The translations under genes were made by a program, and so were the position numbers. This document shows positions 23,561 to 34,460 of a stretch of DNA of 64,000 nt, one piece after another. The first letter of the stretch is position 1. Each line of letters starts with the position of its first letter. The notes under the pieces are model-generated. The model was not told the origin of the DNA. It worked only from the letters and a program-made list of their open reading frames with translations, and did no database searches. The stretch is from assembly GCF_030247195.1 (NCBI RefSeq), contig NC_080672.1:312816127-312880126 (forward strand), given 5' to 3'. This DNA is from Topomyia yanbarensis. Taxonomy: Eukaryota; Arthropoda; Insecta; Diptera; Culicidae.

Positions 23561-26500
23561 ACCAAAAAATTGCATAACTTTCAACATTTGCTAAACATGT
23601 GTTTTATTTTGCGAATGCGTTGAGTTGAGATGAAAACGTAATATGATTAATAACGAGATGGACAAGTCTGTCTATGCCAAGACACATGCTGGTGAACTTG
23701 GGTGATTCGCAGTTATGCTGCCTAAGTTCGACCTTCATTAGCAGAAGACAAAAGTTAAGCCCGTAAGATATTAAACCTGTTCTAATGACCCTGCTACTTC
23801 TAGTTTTCCGATCTGTATACTTTACATCCTTGCTCTTACTTGAGTACTATGGCTCTAATTTTCTTAACTTTCCCTTCCCAGTAATCTTTAGCTAATTGAA
23901 TGTCGTTAAAATGTAAAAAATAAATAATAACGAGGATAACACTTTTCGAATGTAGAGAGAATTTTTTGAAAAATGGCGTTTTCCATTCGACTCTAGCAGG
24001 TCCTGATCGATTATGATGAGCATTTGATTTTGTTGTATGACCAATTATATGAATAGGTCAAATGAATGTTCAAAAACAGTAATTTGTGGTCAAGATAACA
24101 TCGTTTTGAACCCGCTAAATTCGGAGGTTTAGTATATTCGATGAGTTTTACAAATATTTAACAGCACATCATTTGATAAAAAAATTTTGACGTTATATCC
24201 TCCAAGAATTTACTCAGGTTATTATTCATGTCTACAATAAAGTTTTTTTAAATGTTAGTCTCAACAAATTCACTAAAGACACGTACTCTACTATTTTTCG
24301 AAAATTTACTGCTCTATTACTAAAATTACTACTCTGTTACTATTTTCTGAAAAATTAATTCTGTATAATTTAAAAACTTCCAACATTAATTGCCGTTTGG
24401 ACGGTAAGTTCGATTTTCACCAAACCGAATTTCTGGCTAGTAAGTAGCCAAGTAAGTAGAAACAAAGTCGTTCTACATTCGTTCACAAGAAACTTCTTCG
24501 AATACTGAATATCCATTATAATACATTGAAAACCCGATTTTATCAGCCACATATGAACATATGTTTGATGGGATCTAGCAGACGAACAAGACTGAATTCA
24601 AGTACATCCTGTCTTGAGCATTTTTGCCGTATCATGAAGATGCAAATATGCAAAAATAATAACTTTGCGCTAGAAACCCCCTTTAAGAGAAATTTATATT
24701 AAATAATCAGAAATAGTTATCAGACTACATCAAGGAACGGGAAGAATATTTTAACAGCTTCAGTTTATTATAAAGAAAAAGAAAATTGCCCGATTTAGTC
24801 AATATTTCCATTTTGTCAGCCTAAAATACACCATGAGGCTTATATAAACGGGTCTTTACTGTATGTATTATTCACTGTGTCCCACATTAGAAGGTACGTT
24901 CCATTTTTGGGGATTTTTTGATTGCATCGAACTACAACTATTTTTAGGTAGTTTTCAAGGGGTTATTTTATCGACTTCTTTCAAAATTTGGCGAACCTAT
25001 TCCAATTCGTATACCAATTAATTGGTGTACTTAAGGGTTTATATGTTGCAGATAGAGAAAATACTGAAATTTTCAGCTTTTTTCCTACACAATATTACGA
25101 AAGCTTATTAAACAACTTTCCCTAATGAGTTTGTGAAAATTATAAACTATTTGAAATTTTTTAATAGTTTTATTTTTTATTAATCCGTGATTTTTTAATA
25201 AATAGTTACCATCGCTTCACAACGTAGTCTATTTTTCATGGCTTGCGGTGAGCACGATCTCTCGAATTGCTGAACTGAAATTTATGGAATAGAAGTTAAT
25301 TTTTAGTATTTTTTACAGTTTTACCTCGCCGCGCAAATGGCTCTGAGCTAGACCCGCGGTGCCCTAAGATGATTTCGCTAGATTTTAAAGCACTGTGCAC
25401 CCAGTGCATTAACGCAAGTGACGGAAGGTTATCCAAAAGTTTCGTGAAAATGAAAATTCCAGTAATGATCATGATTTTCCCAAACGGTTCGGTTTTAAGA
25501 GGTTTTAATTTGTTCTTTGGCATTAGGATTAGCGATAATAATTCAAATCAAGGATACTACTGGGAATTCACTTTTAGAAAAAGTCGATGTCGAAGTAAAG
25601 TTTGAATGCATTGATTGAGGAATTTGGATATTTTATTAACAGAGCATTAGCAATAATTCGTTTGTATGTCTATTTTATGGGCCATTTTTTCCATTGATTT
25701 GGTTTGAGATTGCTAGCACTGATGTTGTCCTATGCTAATTTGAGCGATGCTCTGAGTCCTGCCACTATCCCATGTAGTATGTGTTATCAAAAACATCGCG
25801 GAACATCAAGTTCTAAATATTCTCAATCGATATAATATCCGAAGAGAGTGATGAGAGTTATAAGAAAAGTCTCAGCACACTGTTAGGTGGATTAAAAGCC
25901 TTGTTTCCATTAAAAATCGATTTTACATTGCTGTAGAAACATTAAAGTTTATTTTTTTCTGCATTGTAATATAACATTGGACTTTACTGTAAATTATTGT
26001 AAAACTACTCTACTGTCTACTGTGAAGATTGTGGTTTTGTCATTGTATATTTATATTCGAGGAGACCATTCAGAGGTCAACTTATCAAATGGTCCCCTGA
26101 TTATGAGATGCAGTCTTCTAAGGAAATTCCAAGAACTTTGACATCAATATTGCTAATATTTCATTGAAATTCACAAGGAGTAATCCAAATTCCCGCGAAC
26201 CAGATGAATCTGATTCATTGTCACAGAATCTAAAAGCATATGAGTTCCAGAATCAAAAACATTCAAAAAGATTTATGATCATTTCAGTTTTGCAAGTACC
26301 TGGGTGTGTGACTGTCACGGGGTAGAAAAATCTAAAAGCACTTCATTAGGCCCATGCTTACTGATTTATCAGTTTTATTCCCCCAAAAGTTATGTTTGGT
26401 GATGTTCTAAGATTTCACAAAGTAAATATAAATTTCTACAACACCAATATTCCATGGATTGAAATCTAGAAAGATACCCTGTCGGACACATAATGGTGAT

Positions 26501-26760
26501 ATTTTTTGTATGTTTGTTTATTCCTTGACCGGTCATTCGCTCGTATAGTGAAACTGTACCTAACACATGTGGATACACGCAAAGTGCAGCAGCTACACAT
26601 GTTCGAGAAAGTCTATCAAAATGTTTTGAACACAACGTTGTCTAAAAATTATAATACTACTATACAATCTCCATTCAGACCACGAAAACTAGACGGATTT
26701 GATTGATTACAGATATGATATATGATTCATATGAGATGAGATGTGATGGGATGAGATTTG
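23561..26760. other. intron 1, 3.2 kb without recognised features
   Basis: AT-rich. Short ORFs only; none resembles a protein family. Probably old decayed repeats. Confidence 0.4.
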
Positions 26761-26769
26761 GTTCTTTTT

Positions 26770-27042
<273 letters not shown>

Positions 27043-27134
27043 ATAAGTAGGCTGTATTTCATCGTAGCTGATCCACAACATCCCATAAATGGATGGTCCC
27101 ATGCACTATTCTATGGGGTGTTCTCATCACTTAC

Positions 27135-27206
27135 ACGACTTGGCACCGTTCTAGCTTGACTCAATCCAATCACAAGCGCAACCAACAGCAATCTTGCCCG
27201 ACACAT
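27135..27206 (-). CDS. chitin-binding protein, exon 1 (signal peptide)
   Basis: 24 codons from ATG at 27206 to CGT, followed by a strong gtaagt donor. [18 protein letters not shown] is a textbook signal peptide: short basic start, a hydrophobic core, and A-x-A-like small residues before the likely cut after SQA. The preceding context aaac-ATG is good for insects. The join to exon 2 is phase 0 and gives continuous protein. Linking it to exon 2 across 12.2 kb rests on strand, phase and the need of a CBM14 protein for a leader, since no other candidate lies closer. Confidence 0.78.
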
Positions 27207-27447
27207 GTTTCTCCACTTTAATAGTTTATTATCGCAGTACTAAACTCAATCTCTGAATCGCTAGCACTTCTAATCCTTTACACACCGATCGGCATATCGG
27301 CAACTCGGAGTATACACTCTACTGGGTCCAGCCAGTATTCAGGGGCAAAATAAATTAAACCACAGCACCAAAATATCAGGTCACCTGTTCCCGCTGCTTA
27401 GTCCGGTGGCCAACACTATTATGTGCGGAAATTTCGCCAAAGAAATC

Positions 27448-27455
27448 AATTTATA
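27448..27455 (-). promoter_or_regulatory. candidate TATA box of the chitin-binding gene
   Basis: TATAAATT on the minus strand about 240 bp upstream of the ATG. It would put transcription start near 27420 and give a 5' UTR of about 210 bp. No clear initiator motif at that position. Confidence 0.3.
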
Positions 27456-27459
27456 GTGA

Positions 27460-28094
27460 AATTTGTTGAACACCTACACAACTGTGAACGCGGTGGAACC
27501 ACGCGCCAGAAGTGGCCAGCGCACGACTTCGATCGCTGGGGTCCCAAGTGAAGCGAATTGTTCAGCTGGTGGTGCTGCTGGTTATTCCAAGTCCTTCCTT
27601 GCCGATCAGAACCGGCAAACTGTAACCGACGCACCCCCAAATCCGTGATGCATGTTGTGGTGATACATGCCGCGACACATGTTAATGAGCCGGCGAAGAA
27701 GCGCGGTAGTTGAATGTTAATACGTATATGATTTAGAAATGGAGGAATTTTTCGAATGCCAGGTTCAACTAAACCAATGAATCTTTTTTACTTTTTTACT
27801 TAGCTGAATGAATTTTGCTAATACATTAACAATATATGGTCAACACGTGTGGTGGAGATACAGCGCACGCATGATATTGCGCCTCCATAAAACTATATGT
27901 GATTATCATTTCAACAGATGAAATGTGCGTAAACTCAAGTCCTTGCTTTCAATTACAATGTTGTTAATTGGAGTTCTGGTCTCTGCATAACATCGGATTG
28001 GAAATATTTGAAATATAACACCAACCAACGAATGTAAATACTAATTTGTCAGAAAAGCTTGCAAACAAAGGCAGATTGGACGCAAATCATCAGC
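27460..28094. other. upstream region, nothing recognised
   Basis: Upstream of the chitin-binding gene. The first 200 bp is less AT-rich than the surroundings and could hold regulatory sites, but none can be named. Confidence 0.35.
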
Positions 28095-28215
28095 GTAGGT
28101 ACATAGGGGAGAGGTTGTTGTGCGATCACCCCTGGCTGGTAAACCTAAAGCGTTATTGATCGATACCGGCGCCGGCCAGACCCGAACGTAGATCGCCGAA
28201 AGAAAGGGAAGGAAT
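28095..28215 (+). pseudogene. possible retrotransposon protease scrap
   Basis: A 30-codon open stretch contains ALLIDTGAG, the aspartic protease active-site pattern D-T-G-A with preceding hydrophobic residues, as in LTR retrotransposon proteases. A stop follows soon after. Nothing else of such an element is identifiable nearby. Confidence 0.25.
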
Positions 28216-28669
28216 AGTTAGTTCGATACTTGCTTTTGGTAGAGGCCGTATATACTACTGCGCACTCCACAAGTATCATGGGAGGAGGATATTTGTTAGT
28301 AAGTATAGAAGTTGGATTTTACTTCTTCTTTACCGACGCCAGAGAGGTGACTCCACTATCTGGATTAGATATCGATCCATCAACTCATGGACCGGGGACC
28401 AACGGTTTTACTTCCCTTTCGAAGGAAGACGTGACCACAGATTCTCTTTTCAATTTTCATGTATGAAAAGGATGTTGAAAAGAGAAAATTCTATCAGAAG
28501 GTACAATTGGGAGATTCGAGTGTATTAAGTTTTGTTTGTCGTATCGTATTCCGATTGAGGATGAGTAAGCGTTGCAGCTATGGTTGCGGTCGATTGTAAT
28601 AGCAATCTGGAGCCGAGTGAATAAAGCGAAGACTTAATAGAAACATATTAGGATATTCAGCTTATAGGA

Positions 28670-28782
28670 GAAAAACCAGGACAAATTAAGCGTTTTCCTC
28701 GACTTCCCAGGACACCAGTACAGTTATTGAAAAACCAGGACATGTCCTGGGAAACCAGGACGTATGGTCACCCTAATATTGT
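28670..28782. mobile_element. possible right end of a hAT-like element (ccaggac repeats)
   Basis: Four ccaggac / cccagga motifs in about 90 bp lead to the tip gtatggtcaccctaat. A tip of agggtgaccata with inner aggacgt-type repeats is seen in some hAT families. I could not find the partner end. Confidence 0.33.
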
Positions 28783-28902
28783 GTATAATAGTTAGATTCA
28801 ATGTACTCAAAACAAAAATAAAACAGTAGATTTAGCTGTAATTGTGTGATTTTGTTGTGAATACACTGGTAATAATAGTTATCAGCACAAAATAACCTGC
28901 TA

Positions 28903-29392
28903 CAGTCGTGATTCGCTGGTTGGTCACTTTTTAACTGGACCGCTTTTTAGTTGGACCTCCGCTAGGTGGATCATTGTCCAACTAAAACGCATCTGAATAT
29001 CAAAATCTCCTATTGACAATTAAACTGACAATAATTAGAGATGTGAGCAGATGCATTATCGGTCTAACTAGCGAATCAAATCAGGAAGGAAGCTGTCTAA
29101 CAAGTATTTCGTATCCAACATCAGCTGGACCGGACCAGATTGTCCCGGTTAAACAGCAATAAATAATACCTTTTACAAATATGTCAACGACTAGTACACG
29201 AGACATGTAAAAACGCTTACCCTATATTCTCTTTTTGGGGTGAAGTAACCAAAAAAACGGGATCCATAGTGCTGGACCGAGGTGAAATGTTGGGTACGCA
29301 CAAAATATATGTGATATGATAACCTCAGCCTACCCCTGAATCAAATTCGTTAGCTGGACAGAGGGTGTGGCCCAATCAGCGAATCACAACTG
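28903..29392. mobile_element. TA-flanked TIR element, 490 bp (pogo-like tip)
   Basis: Left cagtcgtgattcgctggttgg and right ccaatcagcgaatcacaactg are imperfect inverted repeats. TA flanks both ends (28901-28902, 29393-29394). Repeated ggac / attcgctg motifs lie inside. The tip cagt-x8-cgct resembles pogo/Tigger ends; no transposase. Confidence 0.72.
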
Positions 29393-29609
29393 TAAATGGC
29401 GGTGTTGTCTAATTTTGACATTTACTATACTTTCGTGAACTTGAAATAAAAATTTCAATTTCTCATTACAAATCAAACTACCATGGGGTTTTCATGTAAA
29501 ATAAAAATTTTGGCAGCAGGAGGTTGAGGGAATATATACCTATGCATTCGATAGAATTTGGTACATGTTAATGATTTTTTGAGTATGTTCCTTTTGCCAT
29601 TCTTGTACA

Positions 29610-30330
29610 GATTTGCTCCGAGTTAGTCCTCTCTCATACCTTTCGGGGTTCAGTTCGTTGAGATCATTAATTTCGCCATTTCGTCTTAGCTAAGGGGCCA
29701 TTTAGCTGCCGATTTCATGAGCCACTAGCTCCAGTTTCCATTAAACATTCATCTCCCACCCTACTCCGACTGTATTAATTTCTCCGACACCGATACCCGC
29801 TTTCTTGAGCCTTTGCTCCCAGCTTTATCGAGATCTACTCGGACAGTATCCGGCGGTGAAACTACTCTATTTTTCCGGTACCGATGTGTGTTTCGTGAGT
29901 CAATCAGCTCCCAGGCAATTAGAATCTACCCAATTGTGAATTCCTCGGCGGTGAATTTATCCCGATACCGATCCTTGTTTTCGTAAGCCATTTAGCTCCC
30001 CACTTCGTTCCGATCTACCCGATCTAGTCCACGGTGGTGGACCTACCCTACTCAATGGACCAGTCAGTAGGTGCCGAGGTTTGTCCAGCGATTCCGGGTG
30101 GAGCGCAGCTTCCGGTTCCGGCGATTCCAGTGGAGCCTGGCGTCCGGTTCGCTGGCACCCTGATGACCCGAATCCGGTGCTGCTTCGCGTAGTACTTAAC
30201 TGGTCCCCGGCGGAGGATCTAGTCTATTCCGGTGCAGAGTTCCCCGACAGTGGAATTGTTCCCGAGCCCGATTTGTTATTTCACGGCCGCTTTTTATTCG
30301 ACGCGGCGGCGCTACTTTGTTGGGAAAATT
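29610..30330 (+). mobile_element. tandem-repeat 5' leader and ORF1-like start of an unknown LINE
   Basis: About four loose repeats of roughly 90 bp share ccatttagctcc, gatctac, cggcggtgaa and ccgataccgat (clear at 29850, 29943 and 30028). They are followed by a GC-richer open stretch (30081 on) rich in Gly, Ser and Pro, then an abrupt change to AT-rich sequence near 30330. Tandem leaders of this kind occur in 5' UTRs of some insect LINEs. The assignment is tentative. Confidence 0.35.
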
Positions 30331-30727
30331 GCGGTTTTTTTCTCTTCAAAACGGTGTATCTCAGGATCCGCTCAAATTATATTGATATTATAAGCGCTTT
30401 ACCTTTTTCAATAGAAAGGTATTGCAATTGCTCTGAAATTTTTTCCACAATATGACCACAACTGCTTCGATTTGTAGTATTAGGTCACTAACAGCCATTC
30501 AAAGTCTCTTTTGCTACATTGGCCACCATCATCGGTTCTGGATGCCCCGGCGGAAGTATGGCTAGACTGATTCAACCAAACTTAGTTTCAAATGAAAGGT
30601 GTTGCGTAAATGGCTATTTAATTATCCCGATCCGACTTCTGGTTCCGGAGTTACAGGTTGTGGCGTGCGATCACATAGCAAATTCCGATTCAAACCGATA
30701 CTCCGATGAAAGCAAAAAAGAAGGGTG

Positions 30728-31126
30728 GGTAATGTCAGAGACATAACCGGATTGAAGTAGAATACACTTTAGGCTGTTAATACAAATGGCACAGTTTTGA
30801 CTATTTTCTGATCGGTTTTATTAAAACCAGTTATTTCGTTATTTCTAATGGAAACACTAAAATATCGGTACACGTACATCGAAATCTTAAATATTCGAAT
30901 ATATTTATCCTCATCCCCCTGAAAAGAGCATTTAATGAAAGGAAACAATTCATTTGGCAACAGTAGAGAATCGGATATACTTGTAGCGAAATTTCGCTAT
31001 TTCCTTTAGATATATCGAAATAACATATTTTAGTAAAACCTTTCAGAAATTAATAAAAAATACAGCATTCGTATTAGCAGCCTAAAGTGTATGCTACTTC
31101 ATTACGGTAATGTCTCTTACATTACC
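30728..31126. mobile_element. foldback element, about 400 bp
   Basis: Arms of about 60 bp are inverted: ggtaatgtcagagacat, gaagtag and acactttaggctg on the left, complements on the right ending acattacc. No convincing TSD. Confidence 0.6.
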
Positions 31127-31359
31127 TATTCATCTTTCTAATCGAAAACAGAAAAATTGTTCTGAAAACCTAATAAATGCATAACCTAAAGCGCTTTAAA
31201 GCTACACTTTTGTGAAATCCCGACAAAAAAAAACAAAATTACCTACGTGTTTGTCTAACGAGCTTTCTGTCTCGTTGTGGTACTGAATTATTGTGGTAAA
31301 GTTTACCCACCGACAATCTGACATGACACTCTATTTTTAGATTTGGCAAGAGATTATTA

Positions 31360-31447
31360 GAGAGTTGACGCAAAAATCAGTAACTTGTACTGTCAAACGG
31401 ACATTTGTTTTTGACAGTACGAGCTATAAAATTAGGCCTCAACTCTC
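31360..31447. mobile_element. small TIR element, 88 bp, TA-flanked
   Basis: gagagttga / tcaactctc ends plus an inner gtactgtcaaa / tttgacagtac pair. TA on both sides. Confidence 0.5.
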
Positions 31448-31449
31448 TA

Positions 31450-32400
31450 GTAATCGACAAAACTGCCATGTATCGTTCAGAGTTTCTACATTAAAAGTCT
31501 GGTCAAGAGAAAATTGACAACCATAGCGTCAAGAAATGTGTCTCAAAAAAGTTGAACTAAACTTGAAATTGTTGAAGCGCCAAATAAATATAGGGTGATG
31601 AGCCCATTTCGGCTATGTTTCTATTATCACCCTACCCATTTGAAGACGTTGGTTAGAGCAGTGTCTGCCATCTTTGTTCAACACATTGAGTCAAAGCGAA
31701 CCAATAGGGGCACTCGATTCGAGTTTTCGTTGCGCTCAAGCGCGAAAATTTCACTGTTTTCTACGCATTTGTGTTATAATATTGGTTCATAACAATGAAG
31801 CAAAGCTGTTGATGTCAATTTTTACGCATTCCATTGATTGTAGGCCGAGAAAATAATTAATTAGTGAGGCACCCTGCTTAGTATGGTGGAAGCACAAAGA
31901 TAGTCAATACCACTGTACTTTCTACTTAAAACGTTTACATAAGATGCCCATTTGAATACGAAAAACTTCTGCTCGTTTGAATATGTCAAACTCATCTTGT
32001 CTAGACTTTTACTAGTGTACATTAGTGTTCTTTTATGAGAGACATGTTACGTAATGATGTGTAACTCATTATACGGATGGAGCTACATTTCCGACGTAAT
32101 TTAGTTTAAATTATTTGCCAAAAATTTTCACCGCAACCGTTTTAGTTGTCATGTCGGTTTGTCGGTGATTTACCCCCGCACAAATGCGTTTTGCCCTCAC
32201 CATTTCCCAAAGTGTAATTTATAATAATTTTGAAACATTGCATATCTGCATGTTTTTGAACATTTTGCAAAGTGTTATGATTGCGATTACAGGGGAAAAT
32301 GTTAATTAAATGATATTTATTTAATTCTCCTAATTAATGTTCTATAACTAAGCTTTTGAGGACATTACTTTTAATTATCCTATTTCCTTATTTGCGCAAT
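31450..32400. other. intergenic stretch, nothing recognised
   Basis: Mixed sequence with short ORFs. No family recognised. Confidence 0.4.
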
Positions 32401-32406
32401 CCTTAA

Positions 32407-32585
32407 CCAGGGGTGGGCGTAGCGTATTTGGTAAATCGATTGCCTTGTACGCAGCGCACCTGGGTTCGAGTCCCGACCCCGCACATAGGGTTTGAAATTT
32501 TTCATAAGAGAATTTTCTAACCTGAAGAGGCGAATGACATTAAGGTTAAAACCTCTATAATCGAAATAAAAAAAACCTTAACCAA
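32407..32585 (+). repeat. tRNA-derived SINE (culicine, Feilai-like)
   Basis: Box A-like gcgtagcgtatttggtaaatcg, box B ggttcgagtcc, then ccccgcacataggg and an AT-rich body ending in an A-rich tail. Best-preserved of three copies in the window. Not a tRNA gene: the anticodon arm cannot form and the tail is SINE-like. Confidence 0.72.
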
Positions 32586-32984
32586 GCAGGTTTCTTAGAA
32601 TGGAATTTTCTCAATAACCCTGCAATTGTCACGTATGATAATCGACAACGAATGCAGTACCAGGACATTACTTTTAATGGAGCTTTTCACTTGTTGAGCC
32701 GCGATATACGCAAACAAAATAAGTAAAATGTGCATTGCGACATCTAGCCGCACATAAACTAAACTTAAACATCGATGATTCGTAAAACTTTTTCTCAGTT
32801 TGCCTCCGGAACGCGCGCCGTGGTGAATTTATCTGTAATTGCACCTGACGCTACATATAATTTAAAGAGCAAGAAAGTGCGGATCTCTCGCACCAAAAGA
32901 CAGAGTTTTCTGCTTTTTCTGTGGTGTGTCATCAATTCATCATTGTATCTTCCGTGTGTATTACTTACGTATTACCTACCTACA

Positions 32985-34460
32985 TGTCAGCACGGTTTTT
33001 CCCCGGTAGATCGGTTGAGACGAACCTGGTCTCTTTCACGTCCTTCTGCACAGAACAAATGTCCAAACAACTGCAGGTGGACACGATCTACACTGATCTT
33101 AAGGCAGCGTTTGACACTGTTAACCATGAAATACTGTTAACGAAGCTTGCTAAACTTGGATGCACTGCCCGATTCTGCCGTTGGCTGCGATCATACCTTA
33201 TTCACCGTGAATTCGTTGTCCCAATTGGTGACAATCCTTTTCCAACCATTCTGGAGTTCCTCAAGGTAGTACGCTTGGTCCGTTACTGTTTATACTGTTC
33301 GTGAATGATATGGTTTTCATCTTGATGCCTGGAGGAAAACTGTTCTATGCTGACGACTTGAAAATATTTCTAGTTATAAAGAAAGAAGCCGATTGCAGTG
33401 AGCTACAGTATCTCGTTGATACCTTCTACAGTTGGTGTAAAAGAAACATGATGGTTCTTAGTGTTGCTAAATGCTTTGTTATCAGCTTTCATCGAACGAG
33501 GAACATGTTTTCTTTCAACTACAACATCGCTGGAACTCAGCTGCAACGCGTTGACCATGTAAAAGATTTGGGCGTCATCCTAGATGAAAGGCTAACCTAC
33601 ACCCATCACTTCTCAGCGATCATTGACAAAGCTAATCGTCTACTAGGTTTCATGTTCAAAATATCCAATGAATTCCGGGATCCTTTATGTTTCAAAGCTT
33701 TATACTGCTCACTGGTGCGCTCACAGCTGGAATTCGCGAACGTCGTATGGTGTCCCTACCATGCAACTTGGAGCCAAAGAATTGAAGCCGTCCAGCGCAG
33801 ATTCATACGATTTGTGTTACGTCAATTGCCTTGGAATGATCCGCTGAACTTGCCACCATATGAAGACCGTTGTCGATTATTAGGACTACACACCTTAAGG
33901 TTGCACAGAGAATGCGCAAAATTCGCAAACGAAAAAAGCAGTTTTTTTCCACACCGTATGTCAGATCTTCATAAAAATCAATCAGCAGTACTGTAACAAC
34001 ATTCTACATACGCTGATTGATTTTTATGAAGATCTGACATACGGTGTGGAAAAAAACTGCTTTTTTCGTTTGCGAATTTTGCGCTTTCTCTGTGCAACCT
34101 TAAAAGACCGTAGGCACGCTTCGCAAGCCACCTTCGTATCTAAGCTTCTTCTGGCTGAATATGATGTTCCCGATCTCCTATCGCAAATTAACCTGTACGC
34201 ACCAACCCGTGTCCTTCGTCCTCGAACACTGCTACAGACTGAAATGCGCAGCACTAACTATGCTGCCAACAGCCCAATATTAGCAATGGTCCGTCGCTTC
34301 AACGATTTTACCGACATCTTCGACTTCGTCATTAATTCTGCACAGTTTCGGAACCGTTTGTTGTCACTTTAGGTTAATTATGTATAGTTTAGTCATAGTT
34401 ATAGTTCATTAAGACTCAGTGTCAGATGGACTGAAATTGTTTAAATACAAATACAAATAT
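32985..34460 (+). mobile_element. Jockey-clade LINE, 5'-truncated, interrupted by a MITE
   Basis: The RT begins mid-domain at QHGFFPGRSVETNL and continues with YTDLKAAFDTVNHEIL (catalytic Asp), GVPQGSTLGPLLFILFVND (reached through a one-base frameshift near 33250) and FYADDLKIFL. The thumb follows with LGVILDERLTYTHHF and VVWCPYHATWSQRIE. The C-terminus resumes after a MITE at 33898-34100 and stops near 34371. There is no RNase H, consistent with Jockey. A 3' tail of three aaatac units sits at about 34440-34458. Endonuclease and ORF1 are missing. Confidence 0.85.
33898..34100. mobile_element. hairpin MITE, 203 bp, TA duplication, inside Jockey RT
   Basis: Nearly perfect inverted repeat with arms of about 90 bp, from aggttgcacag to ctgtgcaacct. 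Centre around gcagtactgtaacaacatt. TA duplicated (33896-33897, 34101-34102). Removing the element plus one TA restores the RT frame across H-T-L-K-D-R-R. Same family as 8925-9126, but with far better-matched arms, so a younger copy. Confidence 0.9.

Noticed and set aside
32407..32585. tRNA gene
   Set aside because: Boxes A and B are present, but there is no anticodon arm and the 3' part is a SINE body; related copies exist at 8565 and 11198.
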